Shown here in pieces: positions 1 to 13,079 of a DNA stretch of 64,000 bases (position 1 is the first letter of the stretch; each line of letters begins with the position of its first letter). The stretch is from Eonycteris spelaea (Eukaryota > Chordata > Mammalia > Chiroptera > Pteropodidae): assembly GCA_003508835.1 (NCBI GenBank), contig PUFA01000006.1, positions 1,860,001 to 1,924,000 on the forward strand, given 5' to 3'. The notes below the pieces were generated by a model that saw only the letters and a program-made list of their open reading frames with translations, had not been told where the DNA came from and did not search any database. A program made the translations under genes and the position numbers.

Positions 1-69
1 CTCTTCAAATATACATGACTTTGTATATGTACCTTTGGTTATTCTGTTTGCTTTGCCTTTCTCCTTTTG

Positions 70-355
70 GTGTGTTGGGAAAACTCCTGTTCATCCTTCA
101 AAACCCTCCTCTGTGAAGCCCTCTCCGTTATTCCCCCACTTCTGGTAGACATAGTTAATCACCTCCTCCTTTATATGATTTCAGTACTTTGTAATGAGTG
201 TCTCACATGCTCTCGTAATTATCTGCTTACGTGTTTATATTTCCTATGAGACTGTGAGCCACTTGAGGTCTACATACCACCTAGCTATATTTCCAGTGCT
301 CAGCACTGGGCCTGGCACACACTAGGGATCAACAAGCATTAATTGGACCCACACT
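70..355 (+). repeat. L2 LINE 3' end
   Basis: Follows the L2 3' end order: CTCTGTGAAGCC, then gactgtgagccacttgagg, then the tail cctggcacacactagg...caacaagcatt. Diverged and ancient. Confidence 0.8.
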
Positions 356-394
356 GAATATAGAGCTGGACTAATGAGCTCCAGAGTCCAGATG

Positions 395-525
395 CCTATT
401 CTCCTGCCAGATTTCCCAGACAAACAGACTTTGAGAAGTTAAGCAACTTGCCTAAGGGCACATAGGCAGGAAGAGGTAAACCTAGGGTTTAAACCCTGGT
501 AGGTATGTTCGTTTTCCCCAGAACC
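395..525 (-). repeat. MIR SINE
   Basis: Core read on the complement: agaagttaagcaacttgcctaagggcaca is the reverse of the MIR tgtgaccttgggcaagttacttaa core, followed by a degraded gggtttaaaccctgg. Confidence 0.7.
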
Positions 526-1139
526 ATGTATCTTAGGCCCATGAGCAGACAAGGAATTGGAAGGCAAGATAGGAAAGACAGAAACTCACCTCCCTGATTG
601 CTTCTTCCATAGTTCAGAACTTGAGTCCTCTTTGCTGGAGACTGCATTGGGATTAGCATTCATGGGACTCAAGTCCTAGAAAGGACTGTGCCTCCTGTTG
701 TTGCTCAGGACGTTCAGTTTGTAATTTGAACAGTTATTTCACACAAAAGACACTTTTCTCTTATGAGTTTGTAACTAAGGATCAGGAAAGTACCCTGAGA
801 AAGGTACCTAAGTGTGGTTTTAGAGAGCTCTTAGGGAGGTAGGCAAGCAGAGTATATGGAGCTCTTAGTAATGTCTGAAAATTTCACAGACATTCCCTTC
901 CCCCTTAAGTACTTAGTAGAACTTAACATTTTGTATGTATAGTGATAAAGTACATAATGAAAAAAGCTACAGTGAATTTGGTTGGCTTTTAAATTTTGTT
1001 AATTATAATACTATCTATTTGTCCATAAGCATGGATAGATAGTATGTGGCTATATGTGAGAGATTAGCCTTCGCTTAGTCTTCAGGTAATACTTGGTGTA
1101 TACACTGGCACTTGGGGAGATGGCTCACAGTTTTCTTGG

Positions 1140-1850
1140 TGTAAGAGAAAGAGCTTTGGAGCCAGATGAATGAAGCTCAAACTTCTAATGTCACTACCAA
1201 CTAGCTGTGTGATCTGGAGCAAGTTCCTTAACCTCTTTGAACCTATGAAAGATGACTAATATCTGATACATAGACTTAGGCTCTGGAGTCCAGTAGGTTT
1301 GATTTAGAATCTTAACTCTAGACTTAATAGCTGTGGAGTTCTACAAAAGTTACTTTACTCCTTTCAGCCTGTTTTGTCCTCTGTAAAACAGGAAAAACAA
1401 TATCCACTTTTAGAATTGTCCTGGGCCTGAAATGATAGCACTCTGCCTCTGTTCCTCTCTTGTCCTTGTACTGAGCACAAGAGATAACATGACTGAGCTA
1501 CAGGGGTGAAGGAGACAGGACCTCAAGGTAGACATACAAGCCTTTGTGGGTAGGAACTAGGAAAAGAGGCTCCCCAGAAGAATTCAGGGGAGCACCAGGG
1601 AGGAGGAGCCTAATGCCATACTTGGACTAAGTACCCACAGCTCACACTAGGGAACAGAGTATTCATTGTCCTTGATTCCAGCTGCCATCAGCATGCCTGT
1701 CTGTCCAATGAAGTACAGTCACAGTCACTTTTGGACAGTTTCTGGCTCTATCACCTATCTGTGTTTTGACCTTGGACAAGTTACTTTTCTCCTTAAAACC
1801 TTTATTTTCTCATTTATATGTAAAGTGGAGATAAATAATAATAATAAACG
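1140..1850 (+). repeat. Three MIR SINE copies in a row
   Basis: Three separate copies near 1140-1262, 1263-1400 and 1700-1850. Each shows gagc/ctctgga near the start, ctagctgtgtgat or an equivalent, aagttacttt/cctta and a cctctgtaaaa-type end. The third ends in (ATA)n. Confidence 0.75.
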
Positions 1851-1869
1851 GATGCTGCTCTAAATGTAT

Positions 1870-2050
1870 TACGTGAATTTCAAACTCAATCCTTAAACAA
1901 CTCTATAAGTACTATTAATAGCCATCTTACAGATGAAGAAAATGTGGTACAGAAGGGTTAAGTACCTTCCACAAAGTTCAGCAGCTAGTGAGTAATGGAG
2001 TAGGCCTGTGAATCTAGGCAGTAGACTCCAGAGATCATGCTCTGAACTTA
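1870..2050 (-). repeat. MIR SINE
   Basis: cttacagatgaagaaaatg...gggttaagtaccttcc...cagctagtgagtaatgg is the complement of the MIR core and 5' half. Confidence 0.8.
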
Positions 2051-2099
2051 TTTGCTCTTTTCCCTCCAATTCAAAGGAGGCAATAATCATTTCACCAAG

Positions 2100-2340
2100 G
2101 GTGCAGGAGGAAAGTCAACAAAAGTTTCATTGAGGAAACACTTGAGTTGAGCCTTGAAAGGTGAGTAAGTTTGCAGAAGACACGGTGGAAGGGGCATTCC
2201 AGATAGAGGGAGCAGTGAGCAGAGGCCTGGAGGGGTGAAATGGCTTGGTGGATTAGGGCACTAACAGCTGTTTTCAGGTTTTTTAGGCTACTGATGTGGC
2301 CAGCCCTGTATATGCCTTTTACCAGAGGAAAAGCAGAGCA
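2100..2340 (-). repeat. L2 LINE fragment
   Basis: gagttgagccttgaaagg...gaaggggcattccag...gcagaggcctgg is the complement of the L2 ORF2 end, where plus-strand L2 encodes tggaatgccctt. Confidence 0.7.
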
Positions 2341-3427
2341 AACAACCCTAGTTAGGAAGCATTGCCCGATGTCTAGAGTGGAGCCAGCCTAAGCTGCCTT
2401 CTAAGAATAGGCAGTGGCTCCAGAAAACTGTCATGTTTATGTCCATGTGAGGGAAGAAAGAGCCAATAGGCCCAGGATAGCAGGGAGGGAAAGAGGCCCC
2501 TTGCCTTGTAGTGTTCTTGGCTATGAATAGTCTGAGACTACTATGCTGGGAGACCTCAATATCCTATCCTTACAGCAAATGTGGCACATTACAGTGTGAA
2601 GAATCAATTAGATAAGTTTGTAAAGCCCTTTAAGTGCTGGTGCTCAGTATGTTGGTGGGCAGCCTGGCACAGCCTTAGCCAAGGCGCCGAGCTGGTCTGC
2701 TTTGTTCTGCGTCCTGGGTGAATATGGCCGAAAGAGGGAAGGAACAAGGGAGGGACTCAGCTCAAGGCAGCTGGGATTCTTTCTTTCTTCCTGAGGTTCC
2801 CTGCTGCTGCTACAAATCGACCTCTACCCTGGAATTGCTTGCAGTGCCCTCTGTGGCAGGTCTTAAGAACAAGACCTGCCGTGTGGTCTGTCTGCCTCTC
2901 GCTGGTAGCTGCTCAGAGTCTGTGCCCTGTCAAATGCCCTGTCAGCCTCTTCATCCTGGTCCCACTGTGAGTCTCCTCTGTCTTTCTCTTAGTCCTTGAG
3001 GAAGTGAATTCTGAGCTCACTCTGGAGCAGGGAAGAGAGAGGAGCTCTCTCGGGTCTGTTTGGGGCCTAGATTTAAACCTAGGCATGCTGCTTGTAGAGC
3101 CCATCATCACCCTCAGGCTAGATGCGAGGGCCCGCAGTAGCCCAAGGTTCATGCCTCTTGGTTATTGTGTATGGCCTGATCTGCACCTGCGTAGGACCAT
3201 GAGCCACTCAAGGAAAGGAACTATGTCTGCTGCTTCTCTGAATCCACAGAGCAAGGCAGGCAGAGAGGACCTCAGGAGGTAGTTGATGCTGTGGAAGAGC
3301 TGAGGCACTTTGTGGGAGAGGTGAGGTGAGGAAAGACAAGGCGAGGCAGCAGAGGAGAGGTGGATTCATCAGTGCTCAGTATTGAGTCTGCAAGAACTAA
3401 GGGAACCCTTTGAAACCTTCTCCCAGG

Positions 3428-3496
3428 TTTTTTGTTGTTGTTTTTCTTTTTGTTATTTTGTTAGTTTGTTGTTGTGTTGTTGTTGTTGTTGTTGTT
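3428..3496. repeat. (TTG)n microsatellite, interrupted
   Basis: T-rich tract with about 14 TTG units, the longest pure run at the right end. Possibly the remnant of a poly(T)/poly(A) tail. Confidence 0.9.
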
Positions 3497-3639
3497 ACTA
3501 CTCTGGACCCTAGAAGTTGGAAGGAGTTACATGAGAGGAATAAAGGAAGAAGACTTCCCTGAGGGCAGGAGGCACAGCAAGCCTCTCATCTTCCACATTG
3601 CCCTGCAGACCACTCTTGAAAGGCAGGTTTGACCACATC

Positions 3640-3870
3640 TACCGGTATCTATAACAGAGCACCAACATAGTGAGCCCTGATTGGTGCCAGCCTCTGTGCA
3701 GATACTTTACACACGTTATTACATTTAATCCTCACAGCTACTCAGCAAGGAAGGGACTATTGTCTCTATTTCATGGGTGCTGAAATAAAGACTCAGAGAG
3801 ATTAAAAAGCTCACCCAAGGCAACATGGCCAGAATGTAAATCCAGGTTCTCCTTCCATGGCTTCCTTCTT
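3640..3870 (-). repeat. MIR SINE, nearly full length
   Basis: tacacacgttattacatttaatcctcacag...gaaataaagactcagagagattaaaaagctcacccaaggcaaca reproduces the MIR complement in order. Confidence 0.8.
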
Positions 3871-4269
3871 GTCACTTGTTCCATAGTAGGTACCACCTGA
3901 AGGTAGTTGCTGTGGTCTGGCCTGGTTTAAGCTGGAGGCTTGGGCAAACACAGACCAGCCAGTATTAGTTGTATTGGTCAGTGAAAGTCAGTAATTGGGG
4001 AGGGATAGGAATTGGCCTCATACTCCAGGTCTCTTGGGAGGGACACTTATTCTGTGGGGATTGTCTGTATATGTAAGAGGATGTGCCCATGTGTACATGC
4101 ATGTCTAGATGTATTTAAGGAAGTGTATGCCTCCATGTGGGGACGTTTGTGTCTGTGTATACTCAGATGTGTGTACATAACCACACGTAGGAATACGGGT
4201 GAGGGTGTAGGTATGGGACCTGTGGTCTGACTCCAGGCACCTGGACAGGGGCAAGTGCTCTCTAGAGGA

Positions 4270-4400
4270 CAGCATGGTGCAATGCAAAGAACCCCGGACT
4301 GAACTTGAAGCTAGAAGATTAAGACATGGACTGTAGTGTTGAATTGCTCGTCCTTGCTGAGGCCTCCATTTCCTCATCTAACAAATAAAGCAGCTAGATG
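4270..4400 (+). repeat. MIR SINE
   Basis: cagcatggtgcaatgcaaagaacc...gacatggac...ctccatttcctcatctaacaaata matches the MIR 5' half and core, poorly conserved. Confidence 0.6.
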
Positions 4401-6019
4401 GAATGATCTCTTCTTGTGCTCTCTTCTACCTTTGCTACTGTGAGATCTTTCATGATCCCTTAGGTTTCCTCTTTTTGCTCCTAGCAAAAAAGAAAAAAGA
4501 GAGAGACAGATGCCAAGGAAGGAGAAAGAGAAGTCCCTCTTTTACCCTATCTACTTTGCCTCTAGCCTTGGGACTACTCTGCTATCTCACTGGGAAAAGC
4601 TGAGGGTCCTGGGAGGGCAAGGCATTGCCTGATGTTAGGTCAGGAAAGCTGGGGGCTCAGGTGTTAGGGAGGCATTTGGACAGCTGGCATCTGTCACTGT
4701 TGGGGGGGGGGGTGCCTGAACTGGAGCTGAATGCCATGAGGCTTTGGGCTTCTTTATGAGAATATGGGGTGAGGAGAAGCTTTGTTGTCTTCCTGCTTCT
4801 TTGGGAGACAGAGAGGGGCTTAAGGCAGAGTATAGCCCAGACTCTTCCTCTGGCCTTTGAGCCCCTTTGTTGGTTGTCTGGCAGGTGCAGAGTGATGGCC
4901 AGGTAGAGCAGGAAAGGTAATTGGACATGTGTTCATATTCACATGGGACTGTGCCTGCTCAACCTGGGGTCATGTAAGCTCAGCAGGCCTGCTTTCAGCC
5001 ATCTTGGGGGAAGAATGATTTAGGGCTGGTGCCTTAATTTTCTCTGCTGACTCTTCAGGGCTGATCTAGATGATGCCTAGAAATGGAACCTTTGTCTATC
5101 TCAGACTTCAAGTAGGATTGTAAGTAGGGTTTTGTCTATTCTGTGCCATTAATTATTCATCAGTTCCTTGAAATTTCTGAATTTGACTAGCTGGGTCACT
5201 AGAAAAGGAATGGGCATTGTGTAGCCTCACAGTGCAATGCCCTCCACGCTGCTGGGGACTTCTCTCTGTTGGTTAGGCTTAGGTCAGCCTGTACGTAGGC
5301 CTCAAGTAGCTAGTGACTTGTGATGTGCCTGGGCCAGGACATCTAAATTAACATCCAGCCACCAGTCACTCACAAGAGCCCTGGGCATCAGGGCATTTAG
5401 ACCTAGAGTTGAATCAGATCTCGTTTCCATCTGTACAGAGCTAGTCTAGCAGGGAAAATGGGTAGTTCAGGAAAGATGGGGAAAAATATAATAGAGGCAG
5501 TAAGTGCAGTGATAGGAATATGTGTGTGTGTGTATGGTGTGGGGGTGTATTTTTAAAAATAATTTATTTTAAATTCAGCTCTGTACTGAGTTGGAAGTTA
5601 CAGGTGACAGAGTTCATGTAAGCATGTCTGTGTGCTCATGTGTCCCCTGCCTATGTGGTTCGATAAGGTCAGAGTTACCTGGATGAGCTAGCCCCTGCTG
5701 TAGCCAGATCTGTGATTCTTCAACTGCCTTAAAGTAGGGTGCTTGAGAGACCCTAGGCTGCCCTACTCAGAAAAGAGGAGCGGCCTCTGGGGAGATGGGA
5801 TCCAGGCTAGCTGCTCAGGAGATGCTTGTGTGTGTGGATGTGGGCAGGTGTGCTTGTGAGTGTGCACAGCATGAGCTCAAGTGTGTATATGGCAGCAGCC
5901 AGCTGTCTGTCCTTAATACCACAACCAGGTCTTATGGTGCTGGCCTGGACCTAGCACCTTCTTGGCTGGAAGCAGGAGGGCAGGCTGTGGGAGGATCCCA
6001 GGGCAGCCATGAGGCCTCC

Positions 6020-6200
6020 CCAGTGGTGTGTTTGCTGTGCCTAATTACCCGGCAGTTGTTTAACTATGCAAGCTGCATGCCTGCCTTTATTGCGCTGTGA
6101 TTGCCGAGCTGCCTATGGGGAGTGTCATAAAAAGATATAAAATGCCCATTATCTGTCTGACGCCCTCCTCCTGGACTGTGGGTGTTTGTGTTTTATTTTA
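6020..6200. promoter_or_regulatory. Candidate conserved non-coding element
   Basis: AT-richer island in GC-rich intron, with CTAATTAC (6041-6048), tatgcaagctgcatgcc, ttattgcgctgtgattgcc and agatataaaatgcccattatctg. It is free of recognisable repeat and contains homeodomain- and GATA-like words. The element is inferred from composition only; no alignment was available. Confidence 0.35.
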
Positions 6201-6999
6201 TTTTTATGGCTCGAGGGAAGCTCTGCAGGAAGGGAAGGGAGGGAAAGAAAGGGAGGGGAGGGAAGGCCCTACAGGAGTTGAAAGAGTCCCCTACATACTG
6301 TGGTCACGGCTCTCCTGACTGGAGGGGAGAAGCTGTAATAGCAGATCTTGGGGTCAGGACAGGGTGCTCAGGAAACAAGGTCTAGATTTGCCCCTCCTCA
6401 TCCGCCTGCAAGTCCTGCAGCTCATTTCTACTCTACCCATGCTAGCCTCCTCCCTGCATGTACGCCTCTACCTTCTGTGTAGGGCAGTCTGTAGAGGGTT
6501 CTGAGCATGGGCTGTGGGAATGGTGTCTCGTTGCCATTGAGTTCTTCACTGGGTTTAATGACTCAGTGTCCTTGGGGCCTCCTAGAGCACCGTGGCTTAC
6601 TTTGGGACAAATACTGGGAACACCACCCCTTGCTCTTGAAGCTATCCACCCTTACTGCAGCTTTCCTTTTCTTGCCAACCACAGTGAAGTAAGTGTCCAG
6701 GCCAAGCCTATCCGGGAATTCACTGGGTCTTAAGGAAACCTCTTAGACCAGGAGAGAGAAGGAAATTAATATGATTTGAGCTCCTGCCCTATGCCAAAGA
6801 GAACCTGTGTAAGGTACTGAGGCAAAGATCAGGTCAGACAGGAGCCCTACCGTTGATGAGCTCACACTATGTAACTGGAGTGCCAGTCCTTTAACTATAG
6901 CCAATGTTTCCCATTCCTTAACCATCAGACCCCAGCTGTCCTGTGCTGATCATCTTACTTCCCTACTTGAAAACTTGATGTCTACTGAACAAAGTGCAA

Positions 7000-7945
7000 G
7001 CTTTCTAGCCTAACCTTTGAGGTCTCCAAAGTAACTTTCTAGCTATACCAAGATAGCCTATATGGCTCACTTCCAGGCCTTATTTACATTTGTTCCATTT
7101 ACCGGGAATGCCCTTTGCTGCATTCCTGCCTACTGTACTCCTAATTATCCTTCAAGACCTAACTCCTGAATGTCCTCTGTGAAGACTCTTCTGGAACTTT
7201 CTCCCTCGTCAGACACCCATATGGAGTGCCTATCGCGTGCCTAGGCACTGTGCTAGAGCTTTCCCTGCCTTTGTTCACTGTTGGTGAGCCTGCTATAGGC
7301 TCCTTGTAATACTTCTATTATAGTGTGCTTTCAAAGTTCTACTGAAATATAATTCACGTGCCACACCATTCACCTATTTAAATGTGCAATTCAGTGTTTC
7401 TTAGTATATTCAGAGTTATGCAACCATCATCACTATCGATAAGTTTAAAACATTTTTGTCTCCCCTAAAAAAAACTCCATTATCAGTCACTTCCCATTTC
7501 CCCCCAAACACCTTAGCCCTAAGCAACCACTAATCTAATTTCTGTCTTTATAAATTTGCCTGTTCTCGCAATTCTAGGAGTTTCTTATATGTGGTCTTTT
7601 GTGACTGGCTTCGTTCACTTAGCACAGTTTTCATGATTCATCCATGCTATATCCATAGATCAGTACTCCATTTCTGTTTATGGCTCAATAATATTCCATC
7701 GTATGGATATACCACAGTGATCCACTCATCAGTTGATGGACATTTGGATTGTTCCCACTTTTTGGTTATTATGACTAATGCTGCTATGACCATACATGTA
7801 CAAGTTTACTTTATTGGGTTTTTTTATCCATCTTTCCTAGTAGACTGAGCTCCTGAGAGTCGGGGTCACTTCTGTATTATTCATTGCTGCTTCCCCCCCA
7901 TTTAGCCCATGGTTAGCACTCAGTAAATGTCAGTGAATGAATACA
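7000..7945 (+). repeat. L2 LINE split by an L1
   Basis: L2 plus-strand sequence (gggaatgccctttgctgc...ccttcaagacctaactcc) stops near 7325 and resumes near 7847 with its terminal part (ctgagctcctgagagtcgggg...gttagcactcagtaaatg...gaatgaat). The gap is filled by an L1, so the L2 is older. Confidence 0.75.
7325..7848 (-). mobile_element. L1 LINE 3' end, old, inserted in L2
   Basis: The complement carries the well-known old-L1 3' segment: in plus orientation here it reads tatggctcaataatattccat, gtatggatataccac, catcagttgatggacatttgg and tggtcttttgtgactggctt. Two-ended: ctactgaaatataattcacgtgcc at the left, ttattatgactaatgctgctatga at the right. Confidence 0.85.
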
Positions 7946-8504
7946 TGCATGCCTTCTAATTCTCTTTCCCCCTCGGGATGTAATAGCAAATTGTGGGGAC
8001 CTGTTTTAATCTCATAACCCACTCAGTCCTATATATAACTGCATATACATATCCACCACCCATGCTGAAGCATAAGTTCATTTGTCAATGTCTTGGACTA
8101 TGCCATTTTCATTCCACTGTTGGCCCCTCTGGTGTAAGCTCTTACCCACCAACAGCTTATGTAAGAAATTTTCCTGAGTTGCTCCCATGATGACAGATAT
8201 CGCCTCTAGCTAACTCGACACTGAGGCAGTGACCCTCCCCTCTTCTTCTAAGGGGTCTGGATTGTTTTATGCAAGGAGGGCTGAACCTGTGGGAGAACCC
8301 TGAAAGGAATGTTGAGCTGGGTGGCCTCCATCCAAGTGGCTGGCTCTGTGACAGCCCCAGATGCCTGGACATCTGAAGGAGGAAAAGAATCTGCCCCTTC
8401 CATTTTAGTCAGTAGCCTATATGAACTGGGTCTGTAGAAGAAAAGGAATTCCTAGAACCAATAGCCTCTGAGAGATTAGTAAAACCAATATTTCTCTTTT
8501 CTTT

Positions 8505-8572
8505 GTACTTACTCACCGTAATAATTTGAGCCCATAATTAGAATTGGGCTTTGTTTGGCTAATTAGGAAGTA
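8505..8572. promoter_or_regulatory. Short TAATT-rich island
   Basis: ccgtaataatttgagcccataattagaatt and ggctaattaggaag sit within 70 bases, giving several homeodomain core words (TAATTAG/CTAATTAG) in unique sequence. Function is inferred. Confidence 0.3.
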
Positions 8573-8859
8573 GGAATGATGGCAGGAGGGCATGTGGAGA
8601 TGCATCAGGGTGGTGGGCAGTAAATCTAGGGTTTTAATAGGTTTGTTCCATAATCAGGTGGTCTGGAAGGCTGACTGGGTGGCTGGGCCCCCTCCCTTCC
8701 CTTCCTTCTACTCCCATCACTCCTTGAAGTGGCCTTCACACTTTGCCGTCCTTGTCCTCGATACTGGCAACAGCACTGGGATATGGGGACTCGGGAGGGA
8801 GGGAGGAGACCCCACCCGGAGCTTCATTGCCTATGCACGCGCCGTCCAGCCTGGCGGCA

Positions 8860-9290
8860 TGATTACCTTGCTGAGAAATCCGTCCAGGCGCAGGGCTGCT
8901 GATAGCAATCATTGATTAAGAGGGTAATTGTCCTGAAAATTCAGATTGATCAGAAGGCAGAAATGATAACTTGTGTAACTGTGTTTAAAGCCACGTCCTG
9001 TCAATAGAAGAGACTGAGATGTATCGCGCCAAGAGGGGGGCAGAACGGATGGGTGTGTGCGGGTGGGTGGGCGCTGCCATCCTTCTCTCAGGGCTGAGCA
9101 GGATGTTTCTTGTCAGTAACCTGGACTATTGGAGATTCAATCACTTTTATCTCCCCCTCTCTCTCTCAATCCAAATGCCTTTTCATATTAGGAAATTAGA
9201 ATTGGCCCTGCTCATGCAAGATTTATTAGCTCTGCTGAGCAGTCGCACTGAAGAGTAAATGATTTTGCTTTGCTGGAGCTTTTTTACACA
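8860..9290. promoter_or_regulatory. Candidate conserved non-coding element
   Basis: Unique AT-richer island with retained CpGs (gtatcgcgcc). Contains caatcATTGATTAagag (8911-8918), ggtaattgtcctg, ttgatcagaag, ggagattcaatcac, catattaggaaattag and caagatttattagctctg. The dense runs of homeobox/PBX-like words and the absence of decay are typical of developmental enhancers. Confidence 0.45.
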
Positions 9291-11689
9291 TTAGGACCCA
9301 ACTTCTTCCCTGCTTTATGGCACTGGCTGCCTGGAGGAGTGGGCTTTCAAAGTCTGCTTGCGGGGGAAAGCATCACTTAGGTCTAGCTTCTTGATCTGCC
9401 AGAGGTCCTGTTGTGTCTGGCTGACTTCCTTCTATGTGATCCCCAGACAGGTCTCTTATGGGAGTCTGGGTTGTCTCTCTCAACTGAAGGGGCCAGGCCC
9501 CCTGAGGAGATGGGTTGATCCTTGAGTTGGATGACCTGGCGGAGGCTCACCTGGAGTGGAGGCAATGAGGTGTCTATTAGGTAAGGATTGGCAATAGAGA
9601 CAGAAACTAGAGGAGCCTCCATGACTTTTCTTAGAGCCTGGGATTATTCCTCCTGTCAGTCGTGGGAATGCAAAGACTGGAGCATCTTTCTGAGCCTCTG
9701 GAGAAGCTGTCCAGAAGGTTGCTTGGATGTTTAGAGTGTAGAAGCTAGTTAGATTAAGTATAAGGGTATCTGGCTACATCATTCTGGAGGGCTACAGGGT
9801 TGACTGATGGAGCCTGTTTCATCTATTAGAGAAGAAAGAGCCTAGAATCCATGATTTTGGAACTCTAAAGTGGCCTTATACTCAGAGGCAGTGTTGGCCT
9901 TTGTGGCCAGCTGGATCTATCCCATCCTGGAGTCCAGAGTACCAGTGGGCTAGGTTGGTTGTAGGGAAAGCCATTCTCCGTTATGGAGACTGTATAATTT
10001 CTCTTCTTCTTGCCTTCCCTCTTTAGCCCCCACCTCTTCGAGTCACTTAGACCCACGGACAAATGTCAGTCTATCATTCTTTCACTCTCCTTAGAACAGG
10101 TGCTGATCGTGGAGGCCTGGTGGAGCAGGTGAAAGTGTGGAGAATCTTTCCGATATGGGGCTGAGGGAAGGTTAATGGAACTTCTGGATCTTTTATGAAA
10201 GAGATATGATCCCAAAGACTATCTTCTACCCACTATGCTCTTTTACTTGGTCCTCAGAAGCCTCCTTTTCTCTGAACTTTTGAGTTATTTCCCCAAGTAG
10301 AAATATAACTAGACTAACGTGAGAGTTGGGGCTGGAAGTGATGGAATCCCCGAAGTGAATGGTGGGAGTAGACGGCAGCCATTTCCATCCAAAAGAGGGC
10401 TGTTTTGTGGTAGGGATGGAGGAGGCTTTTTGGAAGAAAGAATCTGGTAAGTGTCCTCAAGATAGTCCCTAGGTGGGACCTGCCTCTAAACCACCAGGCC
10501 ACCAGGCCACCACCTTTCTACTGAGGGTCTGCTTTAGGTCTTTCCTGTCCATCCCAGACTCTGTCCTCAGAGAAGCCTTGCCTTTCTTGGAAGGCTTCTG
10601 CTAGACAGGATGGGGCAAGGCAGGCCTCCCTTCTGTACCTATGCCGCCCTCCGCTCCTCCGTGAGGGTATGCTGAGGAATAGAATGGTATGGGCGGGTGG
10701 GTGGGGGCTTGTTACAGCCCCCTTTTCCCCACACTGATGGATTATAAAGGGAGGTAGGTGTGCAGAGCCAACTCAGCTTCCTGGTGTAGAGTGCTTTTGC
10801 CTCTGCTTCTGAGGTAGGCTTGCTGGCTGCCTAAGAATACTTTGCAGTCAGAGGGAAGATTGAGCCATATTTGGCTTAGTCTTCTGCTACGGCTAGTTTG
10901 GGCAAAGTCAAGAAAGAATGGAAGTGCCATGGGCAGGTTGGACTTGGGAATAGAGAACTTAGAAGACAGACTTCCAGTGGAGTGAGGGAGATAGTCACTG
11001 CGGGGGAATATAAATGGTGTTGCCTTCCAGAGCCCAGAAGAAGGAGTGCCAGAATTCTCCTGGAAGAGCCCAGATGGACTTCCGGAAGTGGGGCCCCTTG
11101 ACCTGAGTTTGTGAGAATGGGAAGTATGCTATGGAGACAAGTATGGACGGGTATCTTGTCGGAGGGAACAAGAAGTGTCACACATCAGTTGTACTAGGAC
11201 TAGGGCTGGGCCCAGTGGGGTTTATTTTCTCTGGCACACTTCGTCTTAGTTGAGAGGTATGGGCCACCCCTCTGTTTTAGCAAGCCTAAGGGGTGCCTGC
11301 TTTCACCATCTACCTGGGCTGCCAGGGGCTATCGCAGGCCTTGGATTGGATCAGCTGGAGCCTTAGGTTGGAAAGATGTGCAGGATAGAGCTTTAGGGAA
11401 TGGACCCCCAAGCCCTCCCGCAGCTCTGCTCCTTCTTCCACCCTGCCTGACCAGCAGGGAAGTGGGCACAGGTTCAGGCTAAGGAAACAACTCTCGGAAG
11501 CTTTAGGTCAGCTTGCTCCACCCTTGCTAAACCCATTCCCAGCCCTGTGATGTGCCTAGATCCAGCTGCGCTGCCAGGGCCAGGTTGGTTCCCCGGGCCT
11601 GGCAGGGAGGCTGGGAGGAGACCGGGAAGCCAGAAGACTCTTTTTGACTGGAATTTGACCTAAAGCAGGATTGGAAGGGAAGAAAAGAT

Positions 11690-12260
11690 TTGAACAAAAG
11701 TGCAGGCAGGAAGGAGCTGTTAATGAGCCTTTCTTTCTCTTCGGGGACGGAGCGGAGCGCCTAGCGGGCGCAGCGCCTGCTCTCCTCAGTGGCTCTCTAA
11801 GGTAGCTGTAGTCTCTGGCCGCTGCCTGCTCTCGCTCTCTCTCCTTTTTTCCCTCTCCTCTTTCTCGGCTCTCTCTATTATGGGGACTTGCTCCAGCTCT
11901 TTCTCTCTCTTCTGTCTCTCCTTTTGTTCTCTCTTTGTCTATTTATCACACTGTGAAGGTTGAAAGAGATGTTATTAATCTGGGAGAATGAAGGCAGGAT
12001 TAGTGGTATGAATCGGATTTTGAGAGGTGTAATGATAGAAAGACTCGCTCGGCTGGCGGCCTGCGTGAGCTTGATAAATGGGGAGCACTCCAGACTGACT
12101 CGCGCCTTCCTCCGCGCTGTGCGCCCTGCCCGCTGGGGCGTGCCGCGCTCTCAGATCTGCCAGCCGGCCCACCCCGCTCCTACCTGAACCGGAGCAAAAA
12201 GCCAAGGGTAAAGCAGACACAAATATCTCCCATCGCACTTGGAGACATCATTGCTTTCAG
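11690..12260. promoter_or_regulatory. CpG-bearing intronic block, candidate enhancer or internal promoter
   Basis: Two CpG clusters (about 11742-11775, with gacggagcggagcgcc and gcgggcgcagcgcc; and 12040-12185, with gactcgcgccttcctccgcgctgtgcgc) flank a pyrimidine-rich tract and an AT-rich middle (ttattaatctggg, gaggattagtgg-type words). No gene start is evident. CpG retention in an intron suggests an unmethylated regulatory region. Confidence 0.4.
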
Positions 12261-12499
12261 CACCCTTTTCAAGTGGAGGCCTGTCCAATTCTCAAAGGCC
12301 GTGGGCAGAGGGAGCAAAGACCCAGACATCTGCCAGCTTCTAGGGCCTAGGAGAGTAGAGCTTCCCTCCTGTCCCTGACATGGATGTCAGAGGACAGGGA
12401 GCGGTAAGAGTCCCTGGACCAGTCACTTAAGAGTACCAGACCAAAGGCAATATGTATTTTAGCCAAGTGCTGTGGTATGAACTGTGGTATGAACTGTGG

Positions 12500-12740
12500 A
12501 GGTCAGGACAGGACATGGAGGAGGGAGGAAGAGAAATCAGGAAGGGCTTCCTGAAGGTGGTGACCTGACAGGATTTGGAGACAGTAGAGGAAGGTTGTGT
12601 TCCACGTAGGGAAATAGCATAAGTAAAGGTGTGAGGACAGAATTAAGGCTGACTTTTGTGGTAGGTTGAAGAGCCTTCGATCTGGTGAATTTCAGATCAA
12701 GAAGGGACCTAAGAAGTCAAGTAATTAAGCCCTTCAGTTT
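12500..12740 (-). repeat. L2 LINE fragment
   Basis: gaagggcttcctgaaggtggtgacctgacaggatttgg...gtagggaaatagcataagtaaaggtgtgagg follows the L2 complement in order. Confidence 0.7.
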
Positions 12741-13079
12741 CCAATGAGTCCTAGGGAACTAGAATTGCCATATCCTGAAATGATTTTCTATTCAAGTCTT
12801 GTTGCTTGTTCTAAAGGTGCCCCTTCCATCATCCTAGAAGGGTATAATGAGCTTTTCCCTCTTCTCTCCTCTGTGGCTTTGGTCACAGCCTTTCAACCTT
12901 CATCTTTGCAACCAGAAGATTCTGACTTAGGCTCACTGCTGCTTGCTCTCCAGTGCTTTCCCAGGAACTTTGGCTCAGGTTCCCTCTCACATTCCTGCCC
13001 CCAGCCCATTCTGCAGTCTGTGTGGCGAGTGCTGTCCCCGCCAGCCGACTGCTGCTTATGCTGTAAGGAGAGGACCAGG

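Noticed and set aside
2855..2880. 10-bp stem hairpin GGCAGGTCTT/AAGACCTGCC
   Set aside because: Short perfect stem with 6-nt loop, expected by chance at this window size; no supporting context such as a T-run or RNA gene.
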